64,000 bases of DNA from Pomphorhynchus laevis (lineage: Eukaryota; Acanthocephala; Palaeacanthocephala; Echinorhynchida; Pomphorhynchidae), in assembly GCA_012934845.2 (NCBI GenBank), contig WNNJ02003776.1, forward strand, positions 310,001-374,000. Reading direction: 5' to 3'. Made by a program: the position numbers and the translations under genes. Positions 10,410-22,870 of the stretch are shown piece after piece. The notes beneath the pieces are model-generated. The model was not told the origin of the DNA and made no database searches. It worked only from the letters and a program-made list of their open reading frames with translations. Each line of letters starts with the position of its first letter. The first letter of the stretch is position 1.

Positions 10410-11156
10410 TAGTATATCATAATAAAGCTTTTTGCATATGAAGACAAAGTTATTACTAGCTTTATCAATAGTTGTTATTATATAGTTATTCTTTAATTTA
10501 GTAATTCTTAATACATATCTTTATTAATTTTATCTTTCCTTTTGTAATTCTTTGTTATTTTCATTTTTTTAAATTTTATCAAATACATAATCTTTTTAAA
10601 TGTTTGTCTTAGATATATTCGAGCTTTCACTATTAATCAGCTTACTAAAGTAATCATTTAAGTTATTATATAACGAACTGTAAATTTTATTTTTGTCGTT
10701 GTTGCTATTTAATCTATATTTATACCCTTTTGATAGCAGCTTTCTTAATTCACAATTTTCAATTAATTCTAGATTATGGGTACATATATGTTCATTTATT
10801 TTATCAAAACTAAGACTTTTACAATTGCATTATGTTTCCATTATGTTTCTAATATTATCGTTACATATTGATTTTAATTCTTTATTATAATTACAAATTT
10901 TTCGTCCTAATGGTGGTAGGAGTTTATACCTTATTTTAGGAATATATTTACTTAAATCTGATCCTCTTATTTCGTTACTTTTAGAATTAATTAAAAGTCC
11001 GACTATATTTGTTATCTATACATTTATTAATGAAGTTTATGGTTAATGTATATTTTCTATTGTTATTATTTACATTTATTGTATGATTATAGTATTTTGT
11101 ATTACAATAACTGTCTATTATAAACCTTAGCATATCATTTTCGTAGGTATTCATTA

Positions 11157-11594
11157 TACCTACGAAAATGGTATAATTTATGAAAATTATATTAATAATT
11201 ATATCATTAATAAAATTAATGAAAATTATATAAATAAATATAATTATAAATCATGATTTATAATTTAATTTATGTGATAAATGTAATACTAATTGTTAAT
11301 AATTAATTTTCAAAATTCATTTTCTAAAATTACTTAAATTTTCTTTCAATTTTACTTTAATTATTAATAAAATTCCATCATTTTTGAACAATTAATTGTT
11401 CAAATGAAATAAATTTATACTTAGAAACTTGAAGATGTCTAATGTTTATGCTGATATATTTCGATTATGATAAAAATTACAGAAATAATTGAATGAAAAT
11501 TATAATTAAATATATATTAATAATTAATAAAATAAAAAAATAATAAATAAATTATTAATTAATGGTATTTTTATTAATACCATTTTCGTAGGTA
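11157..11594. mobile_element. MITE with 18-bp inverted ends and TTA target duplication
   Basis: 438 bp, starting tacctacgaaaatggtat and ending with its inverse, flanked by TTA on both sides (11154-11156, 11595-11597). No ORF. The 3-bp TWA-type duplication suggests a PIF/Harbinger-mobilised element. A further right end abuts at 11136-11149 and another lies at 12355-12372. Confidence 0.7.
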
Positions 11595-11597
11595 TTA

Positions 11598-12300
11598 CAA
11601 GCTTTCTCGTGCTCTTGAGGCGGCTTGCCATCAATGAGTCACGATGCCGTCCGTGATTTTCTAGCGAATAGATTATCCGAATGTTGTCATAGCGTTGCAA
11701 TCGAGCCAAAACTATTCCCTCTGCATGATGAAATATGCTTCCAAAATCACGGAACAACTATTGATCGTGAAGCGAGACTTGACATATCATGTTCCGAGAT
11801 CTTTGGAAACAGAACGGAATGTACTTTCCCCTTGATATCTGCGCATTTAACGCATACGCTTTCTCTAATTCCAGTAAGAGTATCGGACCATGCTTCGAAT
11901 ATCATGAACTAAGGAAGAAAAGGAAGTATCTTGAGAGAGTAAATAGCATAGAGCATGCGTCATTTATTCCCGTAGTATTTTCGATGCTCGGTGAGGCGGG
12001 TACGGAAGCGGCAATCCTATTAAAGAGAATCGCGAGCTCCCTGGCAAGGAGTCATAACAGCTCATACAACGATGAAATAACCAGATTACGTAGTGGCATC
12101 ACCGTTATCCTTGCAAAGATGATTTCTCGATGTGTCCGTGGAGCTCGATCAGCTATAAATCGTCCTCAAAGGGATTTATGCTTAATCAAGGAAGATTAAT
12201 TTAGTGACTTTTTGAATATTAAAACTGGCATGGTGAGGTTTTTTTCTTTAAAATAGTAAATTAAGGCCCATTTGCGGGAACCTATATTAATGTAATAATT
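11598..12300 (+). mobile_element. 3' fragment of an RLE LINE (endonuclease end and 3' UTR)
   Basis: Begins inside the CCHC knuckle and runs through the RLE core (HDAVRDFL, EARLDISC) to the C-terminus (LARSHNSSYNDEITRLRSG), with one frameshift near 11790-11900, then a 3' UTR with aaggcccatttg, shared with the copy at 43960. MITE ends lie on both sides (11594 and 12372), so it is either a LINE inserted in a MITE or two MITEs flanking a fragment. Confidence 0.75.
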
Positions 12301-14447
12301 AAGAATAATAATAAATAAAAAAAATAAAAAAGGTATTATATGTATTTTATCATAAATACCATTTTCGTAGGTTGAGTATCAAATTAAAAAGTTTGCGACC
12401 GATAGGAAGAATATTTCTCACATTAATAATCCTTAAAATATGGCAGAATAAAATATAATTTAATTAAAATATCTTTATTCTGTTAAAATATGCACATTTA
12501 AACAGAATAAAAATATGGCTTATTCTACTATATCTTTGTAATCAAATTTTCAATTAAAAATCAACGAAAATTCAAGAGATATAATGCAATGCAAATTTTT
12601 TAGAGATCGAAGAAAATATTACTTTTTCTTAATCTACTATTAGGAAATAAATATTATATATAATTCAGATATACTCGTTCCTCAAGTTTTATAGAATAAA
12701 CACGTTTTATAAACGTATAAGGAACATAGCAGCTCTTCCTGATGACCTCTAATCCTTATTCGTTGTCTTAATATTGTTGTATGTAATTTAATAGTCAATT
12801 CATAAATATTGACTTTTATTTTAATTTCAACTTTATGATTCATAAAATTTTATTGTATAAAATCTTATATAATTATTTATTCCTTATATAATTTATTTAT
12901 TATTATTTAATTTTTATTTATCTTTATTTTTTATTTACAAAATATTATAAGATACGTTTAAACTTTTAAGCTGAAATTTTTTAAAGATGGGAATAAATAA
13001 TAAACTTTGTACTAGAATAAGATGCACCAGATAATCAAATTTATAATTATAATCAAATTAATATCATAGGAAATACGTAGACTTAGTTATCTGATCTGAT
13101 TAATCAGAGGATATACGTCGTTATCATGTATTTGGCTTCGCTGCTGTGTTGGATCGAGGAATATGGGAAGAAACTTGATAGCATAGCAGTTCCTCCTGAT
13201 TACCTTATTCCTTATTTGGATGTATTGTTTGTTTGTTTTTAGTCAATTCATAACAATTGAATTTTATTTTAAATTTCAATATTAAATTTCAATTTATGGA
13301 TTTATATAAATATAAATTGTATAAAATCCAATATAATTATAATAAATAAATTGATAAATAAATATTGGCTAATAAATTATTTATTATTTATTACTTATCT
13401 TTATTTTTTATTTATATTTAGTATAAAATACAGACTAAGTTATCTAATCTTTAGTTACTATTGTATTACTTATATTGTATTTCTATCATTATATTCTAAT
13501 ATTTTCATTCATATCCTTCATTTTAATGATTAATTAGAGCCGTAGTTCTAAAGTAGAGCCCTTGTTGCTATAAGATCATAAGTTAAAACTTGTCGCTAAA
13601 TTTTAACTTGATATAAATATAAATTGTATACTATTTTATATAATTATTTATTATTTATTTTAATTTTTATGTATATTTAGTATAAAACACGTAAACTCAA
13701 TTATCTGATCTGATTTGTTCTACTGACAAGTTATTATTGACTTGTGGACTTTGTTTTTTCGGTAACATAACATCTGCGAGAATATTGAAACTATGTATTA
13801 TTGATTCGATATTATTATTCGTCCTCTAATTTTCAAGCAAGTTTGATATTTTATTTCTATTTATTATAATTGAGAATTATAAATCAACAAAATATTATTA
13901 AAAATAAATTTAAACTGTTATATGAAAAATTTTTATAAATGGATTGAATTAAGATACATCGTATGTTATTTATTAGTCAATGCATAAAAAATTGATTTTA
14001 ATTTTGACTTAATATAAATATAAATTATAACTCTTATATAATTATTTGTTTTATTCATAATTATTTATCTTATTTTAAGTATAAAATAAGTATACTCAGA
14101 TAGCAGATCTGATTTATCGTGTTTTCTCGTATTTTGTCGATGCTGCTCAAAATGTATTTATTTTTATGTTTAAAACATATTATATAATTTTATTTATTGT
14201 ATTTTGTTTCTAAATTATAATTTAAAAAATGAAAATAATTTTTCCCGCTTGCGAAGTAGTAGCTCGCCAAACCGCGAAAATCGAGATTAGATAAAAACGC
14301 GGACGAAAAATTAGATAATTAAGATTAGATAACTAATTTATACAAGTAATTGACTACTACCTTAATATCTAATATTATTATCTAATAAAATTATCATGAT
14401 GATTATAATTATCATCATTTATAATTATCATGATGTTTTTAAAGTAC
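12301..14447. other. Intron sequence of gene A with terminal-repeat remnants
   Basis: More than 2 kb without a gene. It holds the MITE end (12355-12372) and two or three degenerate Naiad terminal-repeat pieces (12720-12900, 13080-13350, 13560-13720), otherwise AT-rich filler. Confidence 0.6.
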
Positions 14448-15034
14448 CTTGATGCTGTTGTACCCAATACAAATGCGTCTTCTTTCAGTTTTTGCTTACA
14501 ATGATCATTTTTCTCGTTGCAATTGATGAACTTAGAATGGTTACTATCCTCGTACGTTGTGAATGACGGTTGAATTGTCGTCGTCGCGTTCCGATGAATA
14601 TCGGCATTGCCGCTATCGCATGAATCAGCGAGAAAATTACGCTGTTGTCGCCTGACTTTATGTTCGAGTTTGGTGAGAATCTTAGATATTTCGACATCTT
14701 CACCAGATGCGGCACTTTGTGCTGTGGTATCGTCAGCGCAAATCTCTCTTGCTCGTGTCATTTTGGTCGTCCTTTTGCTATGAGTATCACAGTTGGGCTC
14801 GATATCAACGTCATCTTTACTGGAATATGGATTATGGCTTCGCTATAATTAGAACAAGCACATTTGAGATTACAATATAAATCGTTCAATGTTCAATACG
14901 TTCATAATTAAGAAAATAATTTTCTAAAAACATACCATGATTGTGGTTTTGTTTATATTCTTGTGGACATTTGCCAACTGATCAGAACCAACGCCATCAT
15001 CATTACTAGCATCTAATTCACTGGTAGTAGTCAT
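14448..15034 (-). CDS. Host gene A, exons 1 and 2 (unknown protein)
   Basis: Exon 1 (14936-15034, 33 codons) starts MTTTSELDASNDDGVG; an in-frame TGA lies six bases before the ATG with no acceptor between, so this is the true start. It ends at a strong donor GTATGT. A 93-nt intron leads to acceptor attatag and exon 2 (14448-14842), which reads open for 131 codons: polar, rich in Ser, Asp, Asn and Lys, with a short basic helix (EISKILTKLEHKVRRQQ). Exon 2 ends at donor GTACTT with two bases over, matching exon 3 at 6627. No known domain recognised. The coding sense and phase matches at three junctions support a host gene. Confidence 0.65.
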
Positions 15035-15675
15035 ATATCACAGAAGTATATAACACACAGCGATAGTAGCGAGTTACACGGTGTAATAAATGTTCAGCTT
15101 TTCTGCTAAGCACTGTTTAATAGAGAGAGGGAGATGACACGAAATGATAGAGCACAGCGAAATCTCTTTCACTTTCTCTCAAACACTTTCTTACTGATGA
15201 TTTACACGATATCGCACTGTTTGTCGCAGTCGACGACACATCGTTCTCTGCAGCAGTACAAGTTCTTTCTCTATTTCAAAGCGGCGAGCATTACCATCAT
15301 CAACATCATCATTATAATCACCACGACGACAATGACAAAAACAGCAGTACTTCACAATAAAATACACAGCGGCAGCTACTGTGCTATATAACAAATGCTT
15401 CTACTACCATTGATGATGGCGACGCTGTACTATATGGTTGTTGTTACAGCACACATGTGTCATAGATGCATCAGTATTATTAATAAATGACCTAGGAGGA
15501 ATTTGATCGTGCAAAACGCTTCCATTAACAGCATCACATCAGCATCAAACGCCAATATCGCTTTTATTTTTTAATAAAAAAACGAACATCTCCCTATCTA
15601 TACATTTCGTAAATATTATTGTCAAAAAATAGCTGCCTCATTTATTATACACGCTCTGTTGTAGCGCTGTAACAG
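15035..15675. promoter_or_regulatory. Probable shared upstream region of divergent genes A and C
   Basis: 640 bp between the gene A start codon and the first recognisable gene C exon, less AT-rich than its surroundings. It probably contains 5' UTRs, a promoter and perhaps an upstream exon of gene C (possible acceptor ttacag at about 15453). A His/Asp-rich open stretch at 15285-15355 could be coding, but I cannot prove it. Confidence 0.35.
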
Positions 15676-16027
15676 AACAAATCAGCAGCAACAAAGAGCG
15701 ATGGTAATAACATCACTTCTATAGTGAGCAGCGACTGTGATTTTGTTGATAGACTGGAGAGAGAACAAGTTACGTCATTATTACGCATACAACACAGTAA
15801 GTCGACTGTCTGCTCGATTCCCAAAACACTACATTGTTTATGCTGATGTAACAGGAGGGCTACAATCATCCGGCCTTATGGGTAAAAGTACAGCGCGATC
15901 AATCAAGCAAAATCCAACGTTTGAGAAAAAACTACGGATTGAACGCATTGTGCAACTTAATAGGCATGTCTTGGACATTCGTACTGATATCAGCAACAAG
16001 CAAAATTCAAAATATGGCAAGTATTGA
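15676..16027 (+). CDS. Host gene C, last two exons (unknown protein)
   Basis: Exon 15676-15796 follows acceptor gctgtaacag and ends at a perfect donor GTAAGT; a 58-nt intron ends gatgtaacag; the last exon is 15855-16027, with stop TGA. The phases join exactly. The upstream exon reads as a polar, acidic region passing into a helix (FVDRLEREQVTSLLRIQH), and the last exon gives a basic helix-forming tail (NPTFEKKLRIERIVQLNRH). No family recognised. A longer unspliced frame (15737-16027) also exists, so the intron is an inference from splice signals and codon character. Confidence 0.5.
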
Positions 16028-17510
16028 CAAATTAAATATATACTAATCTTAAGCATCAATGTATTATTTACATCAAAGTAACAACTCTTGTTTTTACAAA
16101 TTTATGTAAACATTTGTTATAGAGTTCAATGATACATTCGATGTGCTGTTATGTTGTACATGGCGTTTAAACATCAAGAGAAAATGAATTAAAGATTAAT
16201 ACTTTAATAATTTTTAATAATCTTTTTTATTTTATTTATTATTACTCACAAATTTTCGACTATTGCAATAGTCATTTTCAAGTGTTATGCCTAACAATAT
16301 CCTATTCAAGTGTTATTTAAACAAAGTATCAAATTATTATCAAAGTATCAATTATTTAAGTATCAAATAATTGCAATTGATATAATCGTACTGTTTAACA
16401 TTTCAATATTGAATAATAACTTATAAACAATTGGACAAATCAAGCATATACGTATCGAAAGAATAAATTTATTGTTTACATTAAACTTAGCAAATTTATG
16501 TAAACAGTTGTTATATAAACAAATGTTTTGATAAAATGATTTTGCTCTAAATATTTGTAGTTATATATTAAATCTTTCAAGTTTTCTTTTACGGTTAAAT
16601 TACTAGTTTTAAATTGCCTATAAATTGCTAGTTTTCAAGTTCTTTTACTGTTGCTTTTCTATCTTAATATTGATGTTGGTTTATGAGCTGATATTTATGT
16701 GATACATTAATGTCTTTTACAATAATTTTGCTTAATAAAAAAGAATCAATTCATCAAGAGGAACTGCTAAGCTATCAGGTTTCTGCTCCTATTCCTTAAC
16801 TCACCATGACAGCAGGATCAAATACATGCCAACGATATATTTTTCTGATGTACTGTTGAGTTGAGGAATAGGTACCAAAACCTGATAACATAGCAGCTTC
16901 ACTTACAGCTTCATAGTCATATTTTTTATATTCTTGATGTTGTTGTACAGTTTCCAAAATAAATATGAAATAAAAATATATATGAAATCAAAATTTTTAT
17001 GAAGAATTATTGAAGCTGTATCAAAGAAAGAAGGAAAGTTAGCATCTGAAAAAAATTACGGTCACTTTCTGAAGATGCCAACAGAGGTCAGCGAAATATC
17101 AAATAAATTTTTCCCCTTTTTGATCCAGCTCCAATAATTATTTATCAATAATGGATCATTAACTATTTACTATCAAAATTTTTATTTATGAAATCAGAAT
17201 ATTTTACAAACTTTTGTAAAAATAGAATATAACTACAATCATTAATGTTTTATACGATTTTCCTATTTAAACAGTGTAAAATTTTATATGATCTTGCCCT
17301 ATAAATTACAAACACAAAACTTATTATTTCTTTGCAAGTAACTTATTACTAGGAGTTACGCTCCGAAAACGCTACCTGTTGAAATCTGTAATTCAATGTC
17401 ATTTTTATTGTTTAGTTTGTGAATCAATTTTTGATTTTATTTGCACCAATAACACCAACAAATCAATAATGCAGTTTCAAGTAAAATTCGTAAACATAAA
17501 ATGTACTTAC
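16028..17510. other. Degenerate Penelope-type terminal repeats, no gene
   Basis: Contains the hammerhead-like motif at 16251-16282 (-), a Naiad terminal-repeat piece at 16741-16905 and another hammerhead-like motif at 17069-17100 (+). No coding sequence. Confidence 0.55.
17069..17100 (+). ncRNA. Hammerhead-like motif with intact core boxes
   Basis: Reads CTGAAGA, a short imperfect stem-loop (TGCC..GGTCA), then GAAATATC. CUGANGA and GAAA are the two conserved hammerhead boxes, and AUC is an allowed cleavage triplet. The stem II fit is poor, so confidence is low. Confidence 0.3.
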
Positions 17511-17671
17511 AATGTGTTCACAAGTAGTAAATAGGAAACATTCTGGCAAAGTGTAGTCGCTCTTGTCGTTTTGACAAGTAAAATGCTGATCATTTTCATT
17601 GTGAATTTCAAGTAGCTTTTTAGATATTTCTGATTTGTTTATATCATGTGAATCCAATAGCTCATAGTTCG
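17511..17671 (-). CDS. Host gene B, internal exon (unknown protein)
   Basis: Acceptor gcttctag, 161-nt exon, perfect donor GTAAGT. It reads NYELLDSHDINKSEISKKLL then TCQNDKSDYTLPECFLFTTC, polar and clearly coding in character, but no domain is recognised. It starts with two bases completing a codon and ends in phase 0. The exon at 63078-63183 on the same strand leaves one base over, so the two would join in frame across about 45.4 kb. The downstream exon was not found; gene A's first exon cannot be it, because a stop precedes its ATG. Confidence 0.55.
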
Positions 17672-20259
17672 CTAGAAGCAAAAGCACTAACTAGCACAAC
17701 TAATTATAACTAATCGAATTTTCGATTGTAGTTAGAAGGAAATTTAAATCTATAGATATAAATCAGCAATTAAACTAAACTTTAAAATTATGGTATTTGA
17801 ACTTGTTTATATAAGATTAATGTTACAAGAAATATTTAAAAGAACTTTTGCAAATAATCGTCAGGAATATCGATATTGATATCGATATCAGTTATAGTTG
17901 AACGACAACAAAAATCATTTTCTTTTTTGCTAGAAATTACCAGCATCTTCAAAAATTAACATATCCATATCATATTAATATTTTATCTCAATTAATTAAG
18001 ATGTTAATCTCTGAAGATGCTAGTAATTTCTAGCAAAATATCAAAATAATTTTCGTTGTCATTCAACTATACCTGATTGTTCCTGGATATAGTTTATGAA
18101 ATATAGTTTGACTATTATGCTGTATATTATATATGTGTTGCCTAAACCTAGTTTTTAACATTTGATATGTTTTTCCTATATATTGCAATCAACATGTACA
18201 CTGTATTAGATACACTACACTTGCGGTATTGCAGTTACTTTATTTAATATTTAATGAAAAACATTTTGTCGTATTACTTACGATACAATTATTATTATTT
18301 ATAACATCACAAACTATACAATTTTTCTGTTACATTTAAAAGATCTAAAATTAAAATCATTAGTACTTATGTATATTTCCAATCTGGTTGAGTACATGCT
18401 AGAAACTAATAGCATCTTATTAAATTAACTTAGGTTAATTTCTGAAAGTAGTTAGTAGTTAATAGTATCTAGCGAAATATCAAAATAATTTTTGTTGTCG
18501 TTCAACTATACCCGATTTTTCCTAGATATTTGATAATTTAAAATACAGATCAGTATGGATATATTTCTAATCATAATTTGAAATTTGATATGATATTTTA
18601 AATTCATAAATAAAAGTTATAAATTTATAGGGACAGAAACTAGTTTAATTCCAACAATTACAATATTTCGATAGTTTCTGCTTTTAATTACGAAATATTG
18701 TAATTTCTGGAATTAAACTCGTTTCTTCCATTCTGTAAATTTATAAAAGGAAATAAATGAATATTTTCAATTAAATTGTTTGAATCAATGGCAAAATGAA
18801 GTACTTACTATTGTAGATCCAACATACTACAATAAATGGGTTTTAACATTTCATTTTTAATTTTTAAAGTGCGATTTTCTAAGTCAAATATAAGTCAGAT
18901 CAGTTAAGTGAGTCTACGTATTTTATATTCTTTATAAATTAAAAATAATACTAAATAAAATTTAAATAATTAAATAATGAATTATTATATAAGACTTTTC
19001 ATAATTTATATAATGATAAAATATAAAATTGAGATTCAAAATAAAAGTCAATTTTTATGAATTGACTAATACATCACAGATGAATTTAAGAATAAGGATT
19101 AGAAATCATCAGGTAATTAAAACTTAAATAATTATTGACGTTTTGATGACGTTTTTTATTCTGCACGCTACTTGAATCAAAAGTAGCGTGCAGAATAAAA
19201 ATAGTCATCAAAACTTCAATAGTAACAATGACTGTACAGGTATATCAACTTAAATAATTATAAATAATTATATCACGTAGAATTGCTTTCGGGTCAAATG
19301 TAACAAATTGACAAATTAAATGAACTAATTAACCATCTCCGAGAATAAAATAGACTGGATTTATTATTTTGAAATTGTTTTGTTTTTATGATTATGTATA
19401 CCCCATGGAACTGAAATATAAAAATAAATTTGTGTTAACTGATCATGCTCTTAAATTCCATATTAAATAAATGGATCAACCTAGGTTATTGCTAATAAAT
19501 TATAGATGTCCATATTTTCTTTTAGTAATTATTAAATTAATTAACTGCGAACCATCCTTGAGAATATAAAATACTGAATTTATTATGTTGATATTTCGAC
19601 TGTACTTAGCAGTATTTTTCAATCTGAAAATAGAAAAAATATGTAAAACAAATACGATTTTAATTTATGTAATTTTGATATCAGTTGCAATTGATTTCTT
19701 TTAAGAAACGTATCGCAATGCTTAGCAATTTTTTATTCACATCATTGTATACATCTTGTGGAGGGAGTAGATTTATTTCCTTCCATTATAGGAAAGTTAT
19801 ATATGCACAACGATTCCAGAATGATCCTGCGTTCATAAGGGGTTTCGTTACATAGGATGTCGGTGCTTTTAAAATCAATGTTATGCTCAGTCTCTATAAC
19901 ATGATTGAAGATTGCTAAATGTGTATATTTTTTTCTCAGATTGTACTTATGTTAGTAAAATCTCTTTCTTAAGCTTTGTTTAATTATTCGAACATACAAG
20001 GATGTGAGTAAGAAACACCGCGATAAATTTGTGCTAGTTTATCAGGCTCTTAAATTCCATATTAAATAAATGAATCAACATCAGTTATTGTTAATAAATC
20101 GTGTGTCCATATTTGGTTTTAGTAATTATTAAATTTATTGACTTCAATCATCCTCGGAAATATAAGAGACTGAATTTTTTATTTCGATATTTCGACATTA
20201 CTTAGCAGTCATCTTCAATTACTCACATCATTGTATACGTCTTGTGGAGGAATTAAATC
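17672..20259. other. Degenerate Penelope-type terminal repeats with hairpins, no gene
   Basis: Holds an inverted pair of about 70-bp arms at 17895-18085, each arm with a hammerhead-like motif (17933-17964 on -, 18011-18042 on +, stem GCTAG/CTAGC). A further half copy is at 18442-18515, and there is an imperfect 35-bp hairpin near 18646-18717, another at 19140-19214, and two motifs on the minus strand at 19590-19622 and 20186-20218 (stem consensus GACTG/CAGTC, then GAAATATC). Confidence 0.5.
19140..19214. repeat. Hairpin with 34-bp arms and 7-nt loop
   Basis: The arms 19140-19173 and 19181-19214 match at 31 of 34 positions, including a perfect run over ttattctgcacgctactt. It is long and tight enough for a small-RNA precursor, but may equally be a snap-back scar. 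Confidence 0.5.
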
Positions 20260-20388
20260 AGCTAACTGAGTCTACGTATTGTTATATAATTATAAAATAA
20301 ACAAAACATAATAATGCTAAATCAAAATTTAATAATTAAATAATAAAATTAATAATTGTTTTTAGATTTTCTATAATTTAAATCAAGT

Positions 20389-20419
<31 letters not shown>

Positions 20420-22870
20420 ATTTAAAATAAACGTCATTTTTATGAATTGACTAATAAATAACAGACGTTGTATCAGAATAAGAATTAGAGGTCATCAGGA
20501 GGAACTGCTATGCTATCAGGTTTCGGCCCCTAACTCCTCTACCCAACATAGCAGCGGGGCCAAATACATGCTAATGATGTATTTCCTCTGAAATAACTAT
20601 CTAGTATCTTATTCTAATGCAAAGTATATTATTTATTATCCATCCATAAAAATTTGCCACTTAAGAGTTTAAATTTATTCTTTATATTATTGTGTTGATT
20701 TATATATTTTACTATTTTCTGCTTGATGTTATTTTTATAGTAACCTAGTTTAAAATATGTATCTATTAAATTATTTAAATGATTTTGAAGAAAGCCAATA
20801 TCATTACATATTATTGCAATTCTTAAAATTTCATTATTTAATGTATTATATTTTATATTATATGGTATGCATTGAATGCTCATGCAAAAATATGTTTCTT
20901 GTAAATTTAAATATGTCATCTTTACGATATAAATTAATAGTAGTTTTAGTTAATGTTAATTTAATGTTCATATCTAGATATACACCTTCTTTATCATTAA
21001 TATTGGTTTTGTTAAGAATAAGGCTTTCTGGATAAATGTGCTCACTAATTGAATAAAAATTATTAGAATTAAATACACATATATCATCAATGTATCGAAA
21101 CATATATTTCATATATTTATATTGTTTAGATTTAGTTTTTACACAGTTATGAACAAATTCATATTCTTTAAAGCTTAAAAACTAGTCAGCTTTAATTGGG
21201 CTACTATTACCACCCATTGGAACACCTTTTACTTGTCTAAATATAGATGTCCCTACTTTTAAATAATTTTGATTTATCAAAATATTTAAGGATTCTATTA
21301 ATTCAATTTTATCCATATATTTATATTTATTTGATGGTTTAATTTTTTTAGATAGGCGTTATAGTTATTATAACATATATATGTATATCATTTTCCGAAT
21401 ATAAGGTTAATTAATTTTACTAACGCTTCTTTAATATCTACTAAATCTAGATTTGTATAAAGCGTACTAAAATCGTATGTATTTATATTTTGAAAATTTA
21501 TTCCTTTTGTCTGTTCTAAAAATTCTTTTGTAGAATTAATACTGAAATAGTGTTTTATACCAGTATTAATTTTGATTAACTTGCAATATTTTTTAAAGCG
21601 TGCTTTAATTACTTTAAGTATTTTATTTATATAGACAGAAAGTGGTTTTAATGTGCATTTTAACGCACTACGGATGAACCTAGGTTTTATTGGATTTTTG
21701 TGTAATTTTGGATTCCAATATAACATAGGTATAGTTTTATTATCTATTTCAACCTTTATACCCTTTTTATCCATTATAGAACAGTGACTTGTAATAATTG
21801 TTTCTAAACTCAACTCACTACGTTCATATGTTGGATTTACATTTAAATCATTAGAATTAACCTCTTTCATTAGTATATCATAATAAAGCTTTTTGCATAT
21901 GAAGACAAAGTTATTACTAGCTTTATCAATAGTTGTTATTATATAGTTATCCTTTAATTTAGTAAGTTCTTTATACATATCTTTATTAATTTTATCTTTC
22001 CTTTTATAATTGTTTGTTATTTTCATTTTATTTTTAATTTTATCAAATATATAATCTTTCCAAATTTTTATCTTAGATATATTCAAGCTTTCACTATTAA
22101 TCAGCTTACTAAAGTAATCATTTAAGTTATTATATAACGAACTGTAAATTTTATTTTTGTCGTTGTTGTTATTTAATCTATATTTATACCCTTTTGATAG
22201 CAGCTTTCTTAATTCACAATTTTCAATTAATTCTAGATTATGGGTACATATATGTTCATTTATTTTATCAAAACTAAGACTTTTACAATTGCATTCTGTT
22301 TCCATTATGTTTCTAATATTATCGTTACATATTGATTTTAATTCTTTATTATAATTACAAATTTTTCGTCCTAATGGTGGTAGGAGTTTATACCTTATTT
22401 TAGGAATATATTTACTTAAATCTGACCCTATTATTTCTTTACTTTTAGAATTATTTAAAAGTCCGGCTATATTTATGTTATCTATACATTTATTAATGAA
22501 GTTTATGGTTAATGTGTATTTTCTATTGTTATTATTTACATTTATCGTATGATTATAGTATTTTGTATTGCAATAACTGTCTATTATACAACTTAGCCTA
22601 TCATAGTCGTTAATTAATTTTTGATTTATTGAACATATGATATCTTTAGAAAAACTTATTATATTTACATAAAGATCTTTTAGCTTATTATCACTTAAAA
22701 GTTGTTTTAACATTTCTAATTGTTCATTTATATACATATCTTTTTTAATATTTTTAACTCTATTTTTCCTATTCCTTTTATCACCATGACTTCTTGGTTT
22801 GCGTTTAACCGGATTATTATAATATAGTTGTTTATTATGTAAAAGTTGTTTATTATTTTAACATTTATTA
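20260..22870 (-). mobile_element. Naiad-like Penelope element, copy 2 (longest copy)
   Basis: Minus strand: N-terminal extension and RT from 22820 to 20629, then the terminal repeat (20260-20620) with the possible pseudoknot (20505-20561). It is cut upstream at about 22830, just before where the N-terminal GIY-YIG would lie (compare 34630-35045). It shares over 2 kb with copy 1 at very high identity, indicating recent amplification. An 11-bp snap-back (22898-22924) stands near the cut. Confidence 0.8.
20629..22737 (-). pseudogene. Naiad-like Penelope reverse transcriptase, nearly complete
   Basis: Frame 21388-22737 (449 codons) covers the N-terminal region with a Cys/His cluster (ECNCKSLSFDKINEHICTH, then ELRKLLSKGYKYRL), the PKLHKNPIKPRFI block and RT motif A (TYDFSTLYTNL). 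After a stop and a short gap, the RT continues through GVPMGG and YIDD; two or three further breaks lie in 20850-21250. Coding continues upstream of the annotated Met (NNPVKRKPRSHGDKRNR), joining directly to the GIY-YIG piece seen at 34640-34960. Protein role: reverse transcriptase. Confidence 0.8.

Larger units (their letters stand above)
8940..11150 (-). mobile_element. Naiad-like Penelope element, copy 1 (truncated)
   Basis: Minus strand: RT coding from about 11100 down to 9169, followed by the AT-rich terminal repeat (8940-9160). Near identical to 20390-22600. The upstream GIY-YIG domain is missing; the copy is cut at 11135, where a MITE end begins. Several frame breaks lie between 10410 and 11100. 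Confidence 0.8.

Noticed and set aside
11136-11170. 14-bp palindrome that looked like another snap-back scar
   Set aside because: It is two MITE ends abutting each other (right end 11136-11149, left end from 11157), so the inverted repeat is expected.
15134-15391. 85-codon open frame as a host protein
   Set aside because: Low-complexity Ile/Thr run from a repeated cat/atc sequence; no good start context or splice support. At most a UTR or an exon in another frame.
14936-17671. Joining the exon at 17511-17671 to gene A exon 1
   Set aside because: An in-frame TGA stands six bases before the gene A ATG with no acceptor between, so exon 1 is a first coding exon.
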